From NCBI GenBank assembly GCA_031430435.1, contig JANPBM010000040.1, positions 1-64,000 of the forward strand: DNA of 64,000 bases, written 5' to 3'. Source of the stretch: JANNVK01 sp031430435. Its GTDB lineage: Bacteria > Acidobacteriota > Blastocatellia > Pyrinomonadales > Pyrinomonadaceae. Positions 1 through 7,434 of the stretch are shown one piece after another (within the stretch, counting starts at the first letter, position 1; every line of letters begins with the position of its first letter). The position numbers were made by a program, and so were the translations under genes. The notes under the pieces are model-generated. The model worked only from the letters and a program-made list of their open reading frames with translations, searched no databases and had not been told where the DNA came from.

Positions 1-4
1 AACG

Positions 5-129
5 GGAATTGGTTTGCGAAAACAGTTGCAGCAAAGTACAACAAACTTCAGTTTGTTGCGGCATTTAATAACATTCAAGCTCAAGTTTATGACAAGCTGA
101 AGCGTGTCGTACTTTCGCAAACCAATTCC
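5..129. repeat. Palindromic repeat, family B, copy 1
   Basis: Perfect 17-bp terminal inverted repeats (5-21 and 113-129, GGAATTGGTTTGCGAAA and its complement) enclose about 90 bp. Its reverse complement resembles two other copies at 50888-51032 and 51890-52007, including the core TACGACACGCTTCAGCTTGT. No open reading frame is seen, so it is a non-autonomous MITE-like or REP-type element. The left edge lies at the window boundary. Confidence 0.8.
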
Positions 130-140
130 TTTCGGGTATA

Positions 141-428
141 ACTGATGTTACGCAAAACTAATTCTTAAGGTCGCCGGCAGCGACAAATATAATAGCGTAG
201 GGTAAAGCGAATGTAATGAGCGACACCCTACGAGAGATTGATAATATGTTGCGACGCTGAAAGTGTCGAACAAAGGCTTAATTATTATCCGTGCGGTTTG
301 TAGCTCACTTTCAGCGAGCAAATCTTTTGATATTTCAACGTAGGGTTTCATTCGCTTCACTCATTGCACCCTACGCTATTATATTTGTCACCTTCGGCGA
401 CCAAAAACTAATTTGCGTAACATCAGTT
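141..428. repeat. Long hairpin element, family A, copy 1
   Basis: A 288-bp element begins ACTGATGTTACGCAAA and ends with the exact complement of that 16-mer. The arms pair over much of their length: CGTAGGGTAAAGCGAATG on the left faces CATTCGCTTCACTCATTGCACCCTACG-like sequence on the right. A second copy lies at 1227-1501 in the same orientation, beyond the regulator gene 649-1215. No coding capacity is seen. The pentamer TATAA occurs at both edges (137-141, 429-433) and may be a target duplication, but this is uncertain. Confidence 0.8.
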
Positions 429-440
429 TATAAGTATATT

Positions 441-633
441 AGTCCGTTTGCGGACGGTAGCGTAAAGCTACACGCGTGAGCGTGTAGAACCTTAGGCGAA
501 ATACAACAAAAGCCTGTTTGCAGGCGGCAGAAATTCTGTCGTCCACAAACGGACTCTAAATCCTTTTTCATCAATAACTACGGGCTTCGCTCTGCTTCAC
601 CCGTAGTTTAACTCTATCGTCCGCAAACGGACT
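441..633. repeat. Palindromic repeat, family C
   Basis: Perfect 16-bp inverted termini, AGTCCGTTTGCGGACG (441-456) and CGTCCGCAAACGGACT (618-633), bound a region with an internal hairpin (CTACGGG ... CCCGTAG, about 577-606) and a partial internal copy of the terminus (CCACAAACGGACT). No coding capacity. It ends 16 bp before the stop of the regulator gene. Only one copy was found in the window. Confidence 0.7.
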
Positions 634-648
634 TATTTGGAATGATGT

Positions 649-1215
649 CTAATATTTTTCGGCTCTGATACGGCTCAAAGTTTCTTGCGTAATGCCCAAA
701 TACGATGCAATGTGTCCGAGCGAAACACGCTGTAAAATTTCGGGATGTTTTTCTCTCATGAATCGGTAGCGTTGGCGTGCGTTTTTAAATTGCAAAGCCG
801 CGTTTTTATCGAGCATTTGTTCAAGCAACCGAACTAAAACCAGATTGGTCAAACGTTGAGTTTCGGGGAACCGGTCAAGCTCATTTTCCACATCGGCATA
901 AGTCATCGAATAAATTGTCGAATCTTCCAAAAGTTCGATGAAGTAACGACTCGGTTGGCGTTGAAAAAAACTGTCGAACGCGGTTACAAACGAATTTTCC
1001 AAAGCAAATGAATCGGTTACGTCTTTGCCGTCTTCGTTGTAATAAAACCAACGCACTACGCCTTTCTCGATAAAGAAAACCTTATCGCAAACCTCGCCTT
1101 CTTTATGCAATAAATGATTTTTGGGCAGAGTTTCACGGCGATTTTTACTTGAAATATATTCCGCCGCTTCGTTTGAAAGCGGGACAAAAGTGGTTATGTA
1201 TTCGACAACATTCAT
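649..1215 (-). CDS. Crp/Fnr family transcriptional regulator
   Basis: A 188-residue cytoplasmic DNA-binding regulator. The N-terminal two thirds have the cyclic-nucleotide-binding beta-roll pattern (around residues 35-75, with KVFFIEKGVVRWFYYNEDGK). The C-terminus holds a Crp-type helix-turn-helix, with SLGHIASYLGITQETLSRIR near residues 164-184. The effector cannot be read from the sequence. The ATG at 1213-1215 is the first good start. The gene sits alone between two copies of hairpin element A (141-428 and 1227-1501), which suggests that it travels or is insulated as a unit. Domain assignment is confident; its targets are unknown. Confidence 0.85.
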   Translation of the reverse strand: MNVVEYITTFVPLSNEAAEYISSKNRRETLPKNHLLHKEGEVCDKVFFIEKGVVRWFYYNEDGKDVTDSFALENSFVTAFDSFFQRQPSRYFIELLEDSTIYSMTYADVENELDRFPETQRLTNLVLVRLLEQMLDKNAALQFKNARQRYRFMREKHPEILQRVSLGHIASYLGITQETLSRIRAEKY

Positions 1216-1226
1216 AAAAGTTAAAA

Positions 1227-1501
1227 GCTGATGTTACGCAAACCGGTTTTAGTCGCCGGCAGCGATAAATATAATAGCGTCGGGTAAAGCGAATGATAAT
1301 GAGCGAGACCCGACGACCGATTAGAACCGGGCTTCGACGCCGGAAGTGTCGAACTCGCGGGTCAGTTTATTACTCACTTTCAGCGAGCAAATATGTTGCT
1401 TATTTCAACGTCGGGTTTCATTCGCTTCACTCATTTCACCCGACGCTATTAACTTTGTCGCCCTCAGCGACCTTAGAAATTAGTTTTGCGTAACATCAGT
1501 T
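1227..1501. repeat. Long hairpin element, family A, copy 2
   Basis: Begins GCTGATGTTACGCAAA and ends TTTTGCGTAACATCAGT. It has the same internal layout and orientation as copy 1 (141-428). The arm sequence reads CGTCGGG/CCCGACG where copy 1 reads CGTAGGG/CCCTACG, so the two arms changed together. TTAAAA precedes the element (1221-1226) and follows it (1500-1505), a possible target duplication. No coding capacity. Confidence 0.8.
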
Positions 1502-1664
1502 AAAAAGTTAAGAATCGCCAAAACTGTTAGTTTAATTGATTTTACGAGTCCCGTAAGCAAACCGATAAACTTCCGATTTTTGCTTACTTGTTTAGCTTCC
1601 TTGACCGTCTTTATTTAATCGGCGAAAATTCTCTTTTACCATATCCGGTAATTATCAAACATTT

Positions 1665-2810
1665 ATGACAAAAGTTAAACCCGATATTCGTGCAATCACA
1701 CGCCTTGTTCCGCCAAGCGGAAACCTTGTGCAAGGTCAATCCGAACTTCCGATTGATCCGCAGCTTGCCAAAGCGGCGGCTGAAATTATCGCCGCAAGTC
1801 AGAATCATTACGGCGGTTCGGAAGGTGACATAAATCTACGCAAAGCCGTTGCCGCAAAGATTAAAAAATACAATAACGTTGAAGTTGATGTTGAGGCAAC
1901 GCCGTATCAACTGATGATTACAAACGGCGGAACAGGTGCGTTAATCGGCATTGCACAATCGTATTTACGCGGAAAATCGGCGTTGGTCTTTGAACCGTAT
2001 TATCCGTATCACCGCAAAATCTTGGAAGAATTCGGTAGTTGTACCGAAGTCTTTGAACTCGATAAAAACTTAACTTTCGAGAAAGACGCATTGCTTGCAC
2101 ATTGTAAATCGTTAAAAGATCGTGCCGAGTTTCCGCTCAAAATAATTATTGTTTGCACACCGTCGAATCCGTGCGGAAAAGTGATGACGCAAATCGAACT
2201 TGAAGCGATTGCGGACATCGCCAAAGAACTCGATTTGCTCGTAGTTTCCGACGAAGTTTACGAACATTACGTTTACGGCGAAAATCCGCACACGCCGATT
2301 GCAACGTTGCCCGATATGCGCGAACGCACGATTACGGTCAACTCGTTTTCAAAGTCGTGGAACATTTCCGGCTGGCGTTTGGGCTACGCTTACGGTCCCG
2401 GAAACCTTGTTCAGCCGATAAATAACGTCGCAAATATCGTTAATGTTTGTCCCGCAACACCTTTGCAAGCGGCACTTTCAAGAGTTTTAATGGCAGACGA
2501 CACTTATTACGACAAACTGCGTGATAAATTCGACGGCAAACGCCGATTCGTCTCGGAAGCGTTAACCGATCTGGGTTTCGACATCTACAATTCCGGCTCC
2601 GCGTTCTATCTGTGGACACGAATTCCCGAAGAATTTGACGATGCGTTAAAGTTCAACGAAATGCTGATGGCAAAAGCCGGAGTCGGAGCAACGCCCGGAA
2701 GTGCCTTCGCCGATTCGGACGATTGGGACGCGTATATGCGTATCTGCATCGCCCGCGAAGATGATATTTTGGAAGGTGCGATGGGGAAAATTAAATCGGC
2801 TTTGGGATAA
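1665..2810 (+). CDS. Class I/II pyridoxal-phosphate aminotransferase
   Basis: A 381-residue fold-type I aminotransferase, similar in layout to aspartate or aromatic aminotransferases. The Schiff-base lysine is K230 in NSFSKSWNISGWRLGY. Other PLP-site signatures are the TNGGTGAL loop (about residue 86), CTPSNPCGKVM (N168) and SDEVYEHYVYG (D196, Y199). It moves an amino group between an amino acid and a 2-oxoacid in the cytoplasm; the exact substrate cannot be read. The ATG at 1665 gives the normal family length. The gene is monocistronic or leads the DUF5678 gene 29 bp downstream. Confidence 0.9.
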   Translation: MTKVKPDIRAITRLVPPSGNLVQGQSELPIDPQLAKAAAEIIAASQNHYGGSEGDINLRKAVAAKIKKYNNVEVDVEATPYQLMITNGGTGALIGIAQSYLRGKSALVFEPYYPYHRKILEEFGSCTEVFELDKNLTFEKDALLAHCKSLKDRAEFPLKIIIVCTPSNPCGKVMTQIELEAIADIAKELDLLVVSDEVYEHYVYGENPHTPIATLPDMRERTITVNSFSKSWNISGWRLGYAYGPGNLVQPINNVANIVNVCPATPLQAALSRVLMADDTYYDKLRDKFDGKRRFVSEALTDLGFDIYNSGSAFYLWTRIPEEFDDALKFNEMLMAKAGVGATPGSAFADSDDWDAYMRICIAREDDILEGAMGKIKSALG

Positions 2811-2839
2811 AATGTTAAAATGTTTTTCGAGGTGATTTT

Positions 2840-3178
2840 ATGATTTCAACCGCAGAAGATATTATCAAAAATGTACGTTTGTTACCGAAATTTGAGCGTG
2901 AAAAGTTTTTCAAATTATTTGAAGCCGAAAAGAATAACGCTTTAAAAGACAGCGATAAGTTGAACCTTAAAGACGAAAAGTTCAAATCGGCTTTGAAATG
3001 GATTGACGAACATCGGCAAGAATTCGACGGACAATGGGTTGCTCTTGACGGCGAAAGGCTTTTGGCTCACGGAACCGACGGCAAAAAAGTTCATGCCCAA
3101 GCACAGGCAAAAGGCGTGAAAACTCCGCTGATTCATCGCGTCAGTGTAAATGAAACGATGCCTTTCGGCGGTTGGTAA
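2840..3178 (+). CDS. DUF5678-type small protein
   Basis: 112 residues, function unknown. The C-terminal half has the DUF5678 pattern: FDGQWVALDGERLLAHG, a helix (KKVHAQAQAKGVK), then TPLIHRV. The N-terminal half is charged and helical and looks like the linker found in antitoxin-like proteins. A GAGGTG ribosome site lies upstream of ATG 2840. The next gene, a retropepsin-like protease, begins 2 bp after its stop; DUF5678 proteins are often paired with such proteases, so the two probably act together. A role as a substrate or regulator of the protease is inference. Confidence 0.75.
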   Translation: MISTAEDIIKNVRLLPKFEREKFFKLFEAEKNNALKDSDKLNLKDEKFKSALKWIDEHRQEFDGQWVALDGERLLAHGTDGKKVHAQAQAKGVKTPLIHRVSVNETMPFGGW

Positions 3179-3180
3179 AT

Positions 3181-3585
3181 ATGGCTGAAACTTTGGAATT
3201 TGAAACAAGTTACGATTACAGTCTGTATGAAGTCGGCATAACTGTTCCCGTCCGGCTTAAGTATGCGGAAACCGATGTCGAATTTTTTGCTAAGATAGAT
3301 ACAGGTTCAACTTATTGTATTTTCCAACGGCTTCACGGAGAATTGCTCGGCTTTGACATTGAAAGCGGTTTGGCTGTCACAATCGGCACGGCAACCGGAA
3401 CTTTCAAAGCCTTCGGACACGAATTAACGCTTTCTGTTCTCGGCATCGAAACAGTTTCCACCGTCTATTTTGCCGAAAACGAGTATTTTGACCGCAACGT
3501 TTTAGGCAGAATCGGCTGGCTTGACAGAGTGAAATTAGGGTTGATTGAACGGGAAGGGAAATTGTTTTTGAGTGAATATAAATAA
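3181..3585 (+). CDS. Retropepsin-like aspartic protease
   Basis: 134 residues, the size of a single retroviral-type aspartic protease lobe, active as a dimer in known families. The catalytic motif is D40-T41-G42 in KIDTGSTYCIF. The second hallmark is the hydrophobic-glycine stretch NVLGRIGWLDRVKLGLI near residues 105-121. No signal peptide, so it is cytoplasmic. An in-frame alternative start at 3172 would overlap the previous gene; ATG 3181 is preferred. Its TAA stop shares a base with the ATG of the HEPN gene (TAATG at 3583-3587), so translation is probably coupled. Substrate unknown. Confidence 0.8.
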   Translation: MAETLEFETSYDYSLYEVGITVPVRLKYAETDVEFFAKIDTGSTYCIFQRLHGELLGFDIESGLAVTIGTATGTFKAFGHELTLSVLGIETVSTVYFAENEYFDRNVLGRIGWLDRVKLGLIEREGKLFLSEYK

Positions 3586-4628
3586 TGGAATTAATAACAG
3601 AATATCTAATAATAATCGACAAAAAAGAATCAACCTCTCACTATTCTCTTTTTGATACGGCAGCTAAGTTTAACGAGTATTTAACAAAAAATAATTCTGA
3701 TATTGTAATTAACGAGGGTTCAATAACTTATAAAAAAAACATTATATGTAAGTATGAGATTGAAGCAAAACCCATAAATGATAAGGAACAAAGATTTTTC
3801 TATTTGAAAATAGTTTTCTATGAAGATGAAAGCAAAATAGATGATTACGATTCATTACTTAGCTTAATAAGAACAAAAAGTAATGAGCTAACTAATAAAT
3901 TATTTTTTACTTTAAGTGATGGTATTTCATCGTATTACTCGAACAAAGCCTATCCGCTAATATTCGATGTCGAGAATCTAATGAGAAAGCTAATTTCTTA
4001 TTTTTTGCTAATAACTGATGGTGCGGAATGGAAAGAGACATCACTTCCTAGCACCACTAAAGATGCAATCAGAAAAAGTAAGCGGCAAGATCTAAACAAT
4101 GCTTTGTATCAACTTGATTTCATTGATTTAAGTCCTATTCTCTTTACGCCTTATCAATCAAAAGATAATGATACCGAGAATTTATATAAAATCCTTAAGA
4201 AAACTAAAAAATCTGAGGATTTAAACCTCAATCAGCTAAAGGGGTTTATTCCTAAGTCAAATTGGCAAAGATATTTCAAAGATTTGGTAACCTGTGAGGA
4301 CGAGCAGCTTAAATCCAGATGGAAAGACCTTTATGATCTCAGATGCAATGTTGCTCATAACAGAGGCGTAACTAAAAATGATTTTAACGAAATCGAGGAA
4401 CTAGTGTCCGAAGTTACAAAGCCGTTAAATGAAGCGTTCAATAAAAGAAGTGAAGTTGTTGTGTCACCGGAAGAGAGAAATCAATTGGGTATTAATCTGC
4501 GGAAGGCTGTCGAGTCAATGAATTTGTCACAATTTAGATTGCCGATGCAACAATTTGGTGCAGCGTTAGATGAGCGTTTCAAGCACTTTCCATCAAATTG
4601 GATGAACCTTAACAAGGTTACAAAATGA
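3585..4628 (+). CDS. HEPN-motif protein, putative RNase
   Basis: 347 residues, not matched to a named protein. Residues 125-143 (FDVENLMRKLISYFLLI) look like the first helix of HEPN domains, and LRCNVAHNR at 252-260 holds the R-x4-H motif (R253, H258) that forms the active site of HEPN ribonucleases. The N-terminal 120 residues form an unassigned domain. Codon use is richer in ATA and AGA than its neighbours, a sign of transfer. Both ends overlap adjacent genes (TAATG at the start, ATGA at the stop), so it is co-translated with a retropepsin and a PIN toxin/antitoxin pair. An RNA-cleaving toxin or defence effector is likely by family; this is inference. Confidence 0.65.
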   Translation: MELITEYLIIIDKKESTSHYSLFDTAAKFNEYLTKNNSDIVINEGSITYKKNIICKYEIEAKPINDKEQRFFYLKIVFYEDESKIDDYDSLLSLIRTKSNELTNKLFFTLSDGISSYYSNKAYPLIFDVENLMRKLISYFLLITDGAEWKETSLPSTTKDAIRKSKRQDLNNALYQLDFIDLSPILFTPYQSKDNDTENLYKILKKTKKSEDLNLNQLKGFIPKSNWQRYFKDLVTCEDEQLKSRWKDLYDLRCNVAHNRGVTKNDFNEIEELVSEVTKPLNEAFNKRSEVVVSPEERNQLGINLRKAVESMNLSQFRLPMQQFGAALDERFKHFPSNWMNLNKVTK

Positions 4629-4831
4629 GTTTGCGACAACCGAAAACACAAAAACAAACTGATTATGCCGAGATTGAAAAACTTGCCAAGTTGCAAGGCG
4701 TAAAACCTTTCAATTTCGATGAAGCAATCGGCGAAGGTTCACAACTTTGGAAAAACGGTGAATTTGACGAGTTTGAAAAATGGCTCAAAGATGTTCGTGT
4801 GTCTGATACCGCAGGCGAAAATGTAAAATAA
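4625..4831 (+). CDS. Antitoxin of PIN toxin pair (VapB-like)
   Basis: 68 residues, small and acidic at the C-terminus (WKNGEFDEFEKWLKDVR). It overlaps the HEPN gene stop by four bases (ATGA) and ends directly at the start of the PIN gene, the classic antitoxin-first order. The sequence does not clearly belong to a named antitoxin family; the assignment rests on size, charge and position. It would bind and neutralise the PIN ribonuclease encoded next, and may repress the cluster. Confidence 0.65.
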   Translation: MSLRQPKTQKQTDYAEIEKLAKLQGVKPFNFDEAIGEGSQLWKNGEFDEFEKWLKDVRVSDTAGENVK

Positions 4832-5233
4832 ATGGCACGAGTAATTGATACCGATATTTTTTCTTTTTTACTCAAAAAAGATACGCGGGCAGAACTTTAC
4901 AAACCTCATTTAGACGGACATTTTTTGTTTCTTTCTTTTATGACGGTGGCGGAATTAGAGCGTTGGGCAATGCTTCATAATTGGGGACAAAACAAAATTA
5001 TATTGCTCGAAAATACTTTGAAACGCTATGTTGTTCAACACTCGAATCTCGACATTTGTAAAATTTGGGCTGAAATTATGACCGACAGCAAACGCAACGG
5101 CTTGAATGTTTCAATCGCTGATGCGTGGGTTGCTTCAACTGCAATCAGTTTACAAATTCCGCTTGTCACCAATAACAAAAAAGATTTCCGGAAAATAAAC
5201 GGGTTGACAATAATTTCAGAAACAAAACTTTAA
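4832..5233 (+). CDS. PIN-domain toxin (VapC family)
   Basis: 133 residues, the usual VapC length. The acidic metal-binding residues of the PIN nuclease are in place: D6 in VIDTDIFSF, E41 in TVAELERWA, D97 in IADAWVAS and N114/D118 in VTNNKKDF. VapC toxins cleave specific RNAs, often tRNA or rRNA, when freed from their antitoxin. The ATG follows the antitoxin stop with no gap. The last gene of the cluster that starts at 2840; a short non-coding stretch follows. Confidence 0.85.
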   Translation: MARVIDTDIFSFLLKKDTRAELYKPHLDGHFLFLSFMTVAELERWAMLHNWGQNKIILLENTLKRYVVQHSNLDICKIWAEIMTDSKRNGLNVSIADAWVASTAISLQIPLVTNNKKDFRKINGLTIISETKL

Positions 5234-5336
5234 ACAATCAACAAATATCAGCACGGTCATTTCATCGGAATATGCGGAACTGCGTAGCCAATACAAACAC
5301 TTATCGCATATCTGCTTTTCTGTTACAATTATCCAC

Positions 5337-5462
5337 ATGAATTTTGTTGATTTATATTCACTGATGCTTCATCGTCTGGTGGCTGAAAAGATGCTTGTTG
5401 ATGAAAAAGGTGTTTTGCAAATTGCCCGTAAAAATCTTAAAAGTAAAAGTGTTTTAAGTTAA
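5337..5462 (+). CDS. Short ORF, possible antitoxin remnant
   Basis: A 41-residue open frame that begins MNFVDLYSLMLHRLVAEKML and ends LKSKSVLS. The helix, charge pattern and the IARKNLK tail recall the N-terminus of longer antitoxin or nucleotidyltransferase-type proteins, so it may be a truncated relic. Its TAA stop (5460-5462) overlaps the TAA stop of the convergent PIN gene (5459-5461). No strong ribosome site is seen. Real expression is uncertain. Confidence 0.35.
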   Translation: MNFVDLYSLMLHRLVAEKMLVDEKGVLQIARKNLKSKSVLS

Positions 5463-5881
5463 TCATCAAGCATTAAAGCCCGAAAACCTGCTTGCCGAAA
5501 ATGGTCATCGGTCGTCAGTGCTTCGTAAAGATTTTTTTCGTTCATTACCGCAAACGAAATACAATCGGTTAAACCCCAATCTTTGTCGGTACGGCTTTCG
5601 TAAAGATTTAAACCTTGTCGGAAAAGGTCGGAAGTTGCCGGAATGATTTCGATAAACTGTTCATTTTCCAACACTTGGATAATTGCGACAGATTGTCGGC
5701 GAAACTTTAATGACGATAATCCGTCTGCAATTTCGGTCAAAATAAACTGAGTAGTTACGAGGTAAAGGTTACGTTCAACGATTTTTTGTTGCCATTCAAT
5801 CGCCTTTTTGTGCCATTGGTCGTGCGGATTTGTAATTGCATAAACGTAGGCTGTATCAATAAATAGCGGGGAATTTATCAA
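5459..5881 (-). CDS. PIN-domain toxin, second pair
   Basis: 140 residues from a TTG start at 5881. PIN nuclease acids are visible: D9 in LFIDTAYVYA, E50 in ILTEIADGL, D106 in GLTDCISFAVM and D125/D126 in TTDDHFRQAG. A GGAGG six bases before the TTG, and the antitoxin stop one base before it, decide the start; longer frames upstream would overlap the antitoxin gene. Expected to act as an RNA-cleaving toxin held in check by the 71-residue protein encoded just upstream. Confidence 0.85.
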   Translation of the reverse strand: MINSPLFIDTAYVYAITNPHDQWHKKAIEWQQKIVERNLYLVTTQFILTEIADGLSSLKFRRQSVAIIQVLENEQFIEIIPATSDLFRQGLNLYESRTDKDWGLTDCISFAVMNEKNLYEALTTDDHFRQAGFRALMLDD

Positions 5882-5882
5882 C

Positions 5883-6098
5883 TTAATCCTCCAATTTGCC
5901 GTGGCAATAAAAATCATGCCGTTCGGCAAGATCAGAAGGTCCGTCAATTTGTATTTTCGCCAGTAAGGTCAACGGGTGTTCACCTTTTTGCTCGTTTTTA
6001 TAACGACTCTCGACTTGCTCGACAATTTCCAAAACTTCTTGTTGAGCTTGCAACGGCAACCGATAAACTTTTTGTTGGATTGTTTCAACGACAGTCAT
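5883..6098 (-). CDS. Antitoxin of second PIN pair (DUF2281-like)
   Basis: 71 residues. The N-terminus MTVVETIQQKVYRLPLQAQQ followed by EVLEIVEQVE has the pattern of DUF2281-type antitoxins, in which a short helix (xLPxxxQxEVLxFVExL) precedes a charged, toxin-binding tail. Its stop is one base from the TTG start of the PIN toxin. It would neutralise that toxin. The upstream gap to the divergent end at 6212 is short and shows no clear operator. Confidence 0.75.
   Translation of the reverse strand: MTVVETIQQKVYRLPLQAQQEVLEIVEQVESRYKNEQKGEHPLTLLAKIQIDGPSDLAERHDFYCHGKLED
5888..5892 (-). promoter_or_regulatory. Shine-Dalgarno that fixes a TTG start
   Basis: GGAGG on the minus strand, inside the last codons of the antitoxin gene, lies six bases upstream of the TTG at 5881. 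It is the best evidence that the PIN toxin starts with TTG and is translationally coupled to its antitoxin. Confidence 0.7.
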
Positions 6099-6211
6099 AA
6101 TAATTGAATTTTACCACGTTTTCTTTAGTGCGACAATTATTATGAAATTGCCGTGTCGGAAAGACTGCGGCAATTTCATAGTTGTCAAAAAAATCCGGAT
6201 GCAGATTTGGT

Positions 6212-7168
6212 TTATTGAGCTTTAGTCTTTGCGTCTTTTATTTCACTGTTTGCGTTGCTGAACTTTGAATACTCGCAAGTAATTGTTGTCTTTTTACTCT
6301 TGGCTAATGTCTTATCGTTTTTCCCTTTCAACCGATAACTTTCAATCCGGAGTTTTTTCGGGACCAAAATACCGAACTCGCTTGATTGATATTCTCTTAC
6401 ATGATTCGAACTAACTTCCGGCTTCGATAAAGTCGCGGGATTGATTGCCACCGTAAATTCATCACGCCAAATCTGTGCGGTTTCGGCATCAAGCCACAAT
6501 TTTCCTTGCACACGCGGATTAGTCGGACGAAAATCGTTTGATAAATCTGTGTCAAAAGAATAACGTGAGGGCTGTTTTTTATCTTCTTCACGCGTTGCGT
6601 TTACACTAATCCGCAAAGTCGGTTTGGTTTGTTTATACTCCACAATCAACGCTTCACGTCCTTCAAATGTTTCTTTACCGATAACTTTAAACTCAAAAAA
6701 CTCTCGATATAACGGCTGTAACGGGAGGGCTTGCCCAAGCGTCATCCCGAAAGCTCTGAATCTGCCGTCAAAACGAACTCCGTCTTCACGCAAACGATCA
6801 CGTTCTTTATCGACTGAATCGGAATTGGCAAGTTTCTCAAAGAATTTGACCACATCATCGTCGTCGCGGGTAACATTTTTGCCGTTATATCCAACCACAT
6901 TTCGATATTCGGTTGTGGAGTTATTCTTTTCCGATTGGTAAACGATAAAAACAGATTTTACTTTGCGGGAATCATCCAAAGTTTCATCTTTGTTGAAATA
7001 ATCGGTCGTGCGAAGTTCTTCGGCGACCAAGTTTTTGAATGTTTCCCTATATTTTACTGTTGCACCGTAGGCTTTATCCAAAAATTGTTCGAGCGGAACA
7101 TCTTGGGCGTTAACGGTAAATGCGGTAAAGATAAGTATAGATAATGCTGAAAGTATTTGTTTTGTCAT
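6212..7168 (-). CDS. Secreted protein of unknown function
   Basis: 318 residues with a signal peptide (KQILSALSILIFTAFTVNAQ, cleavage after NAQ). I do not recognise the family. The mature part is a mix of charged loops and beta strands; the C-terminal half resembles the outer-membrane lipoprotein-sorting or VLAF-type folds found in secreted proteins (GKLWLDAETAQIWRDEF, FGILVPKKLRIESYRLKGK), but this is weak. ATG 7168 is chosen because it begins the signal peptide; the open frame upstream to 7273 lacks one. It is divergent from the S46 peptidase with a 266-bp shared promoter region. Confidence 0.6.
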   Translation of the reverse strand: MTKQILSALSILIFTAFTVNAQDVPLEQFLDKAYGATVKYRETFKNLVAEELRTTDYFNKDETLDDSRKVKSVFIVYQSEKNNSTTEYRNVVGYNGKNVTRDDDDVVKFFEKLANSDSVDKERDRLREDGVRFDGRFRAFGMTLGQALPLQPLYREFFEFKVIGKETFEGREALIVEYKQTKPTLRISVNATREEDKKQPSRYSFDTDLSNDFRPTNPRVQGKLWLDAETAQIWRDEFTVAINPATLSKPEVSSNHVREYQSSEFGILVPKKLRIESYRLKGKNDKTLAKSKKTTITCEYSKFSNANSEIKDAKTKAQ

Positions 7169-7434
7169 AAATAATTGCGAACCTTTGTTTGGTAATTTGT
7201 GAACCGGAAAGTTATACGCCGGATTCACAAAATAGTTTATGAAGATTTGGTAAATTTGAATCTTCATAAACAAGATGTTTGCAAAGTCGATTTTGTTATC
7301 AACGATTTATTGAAACCGACAATTTTATTTTGTTCGGGCAATCGCCGATGTCCGGAATCTTGCCGTTAGCAGGTCGTTTCTTTCTTTGATAAGATGATAA
7401 GTAAATTTCTTGGTTAAAAAAGTTAAATCCGTTT

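Noticed and set aside
3585..5233. CRISPR-linked or abortive-infection system named with certainty
   Set aside because: No repeat array, Cas gene or known abortive-infection gene is present; only the HEPN and PIN motifs support a toxin-like role.
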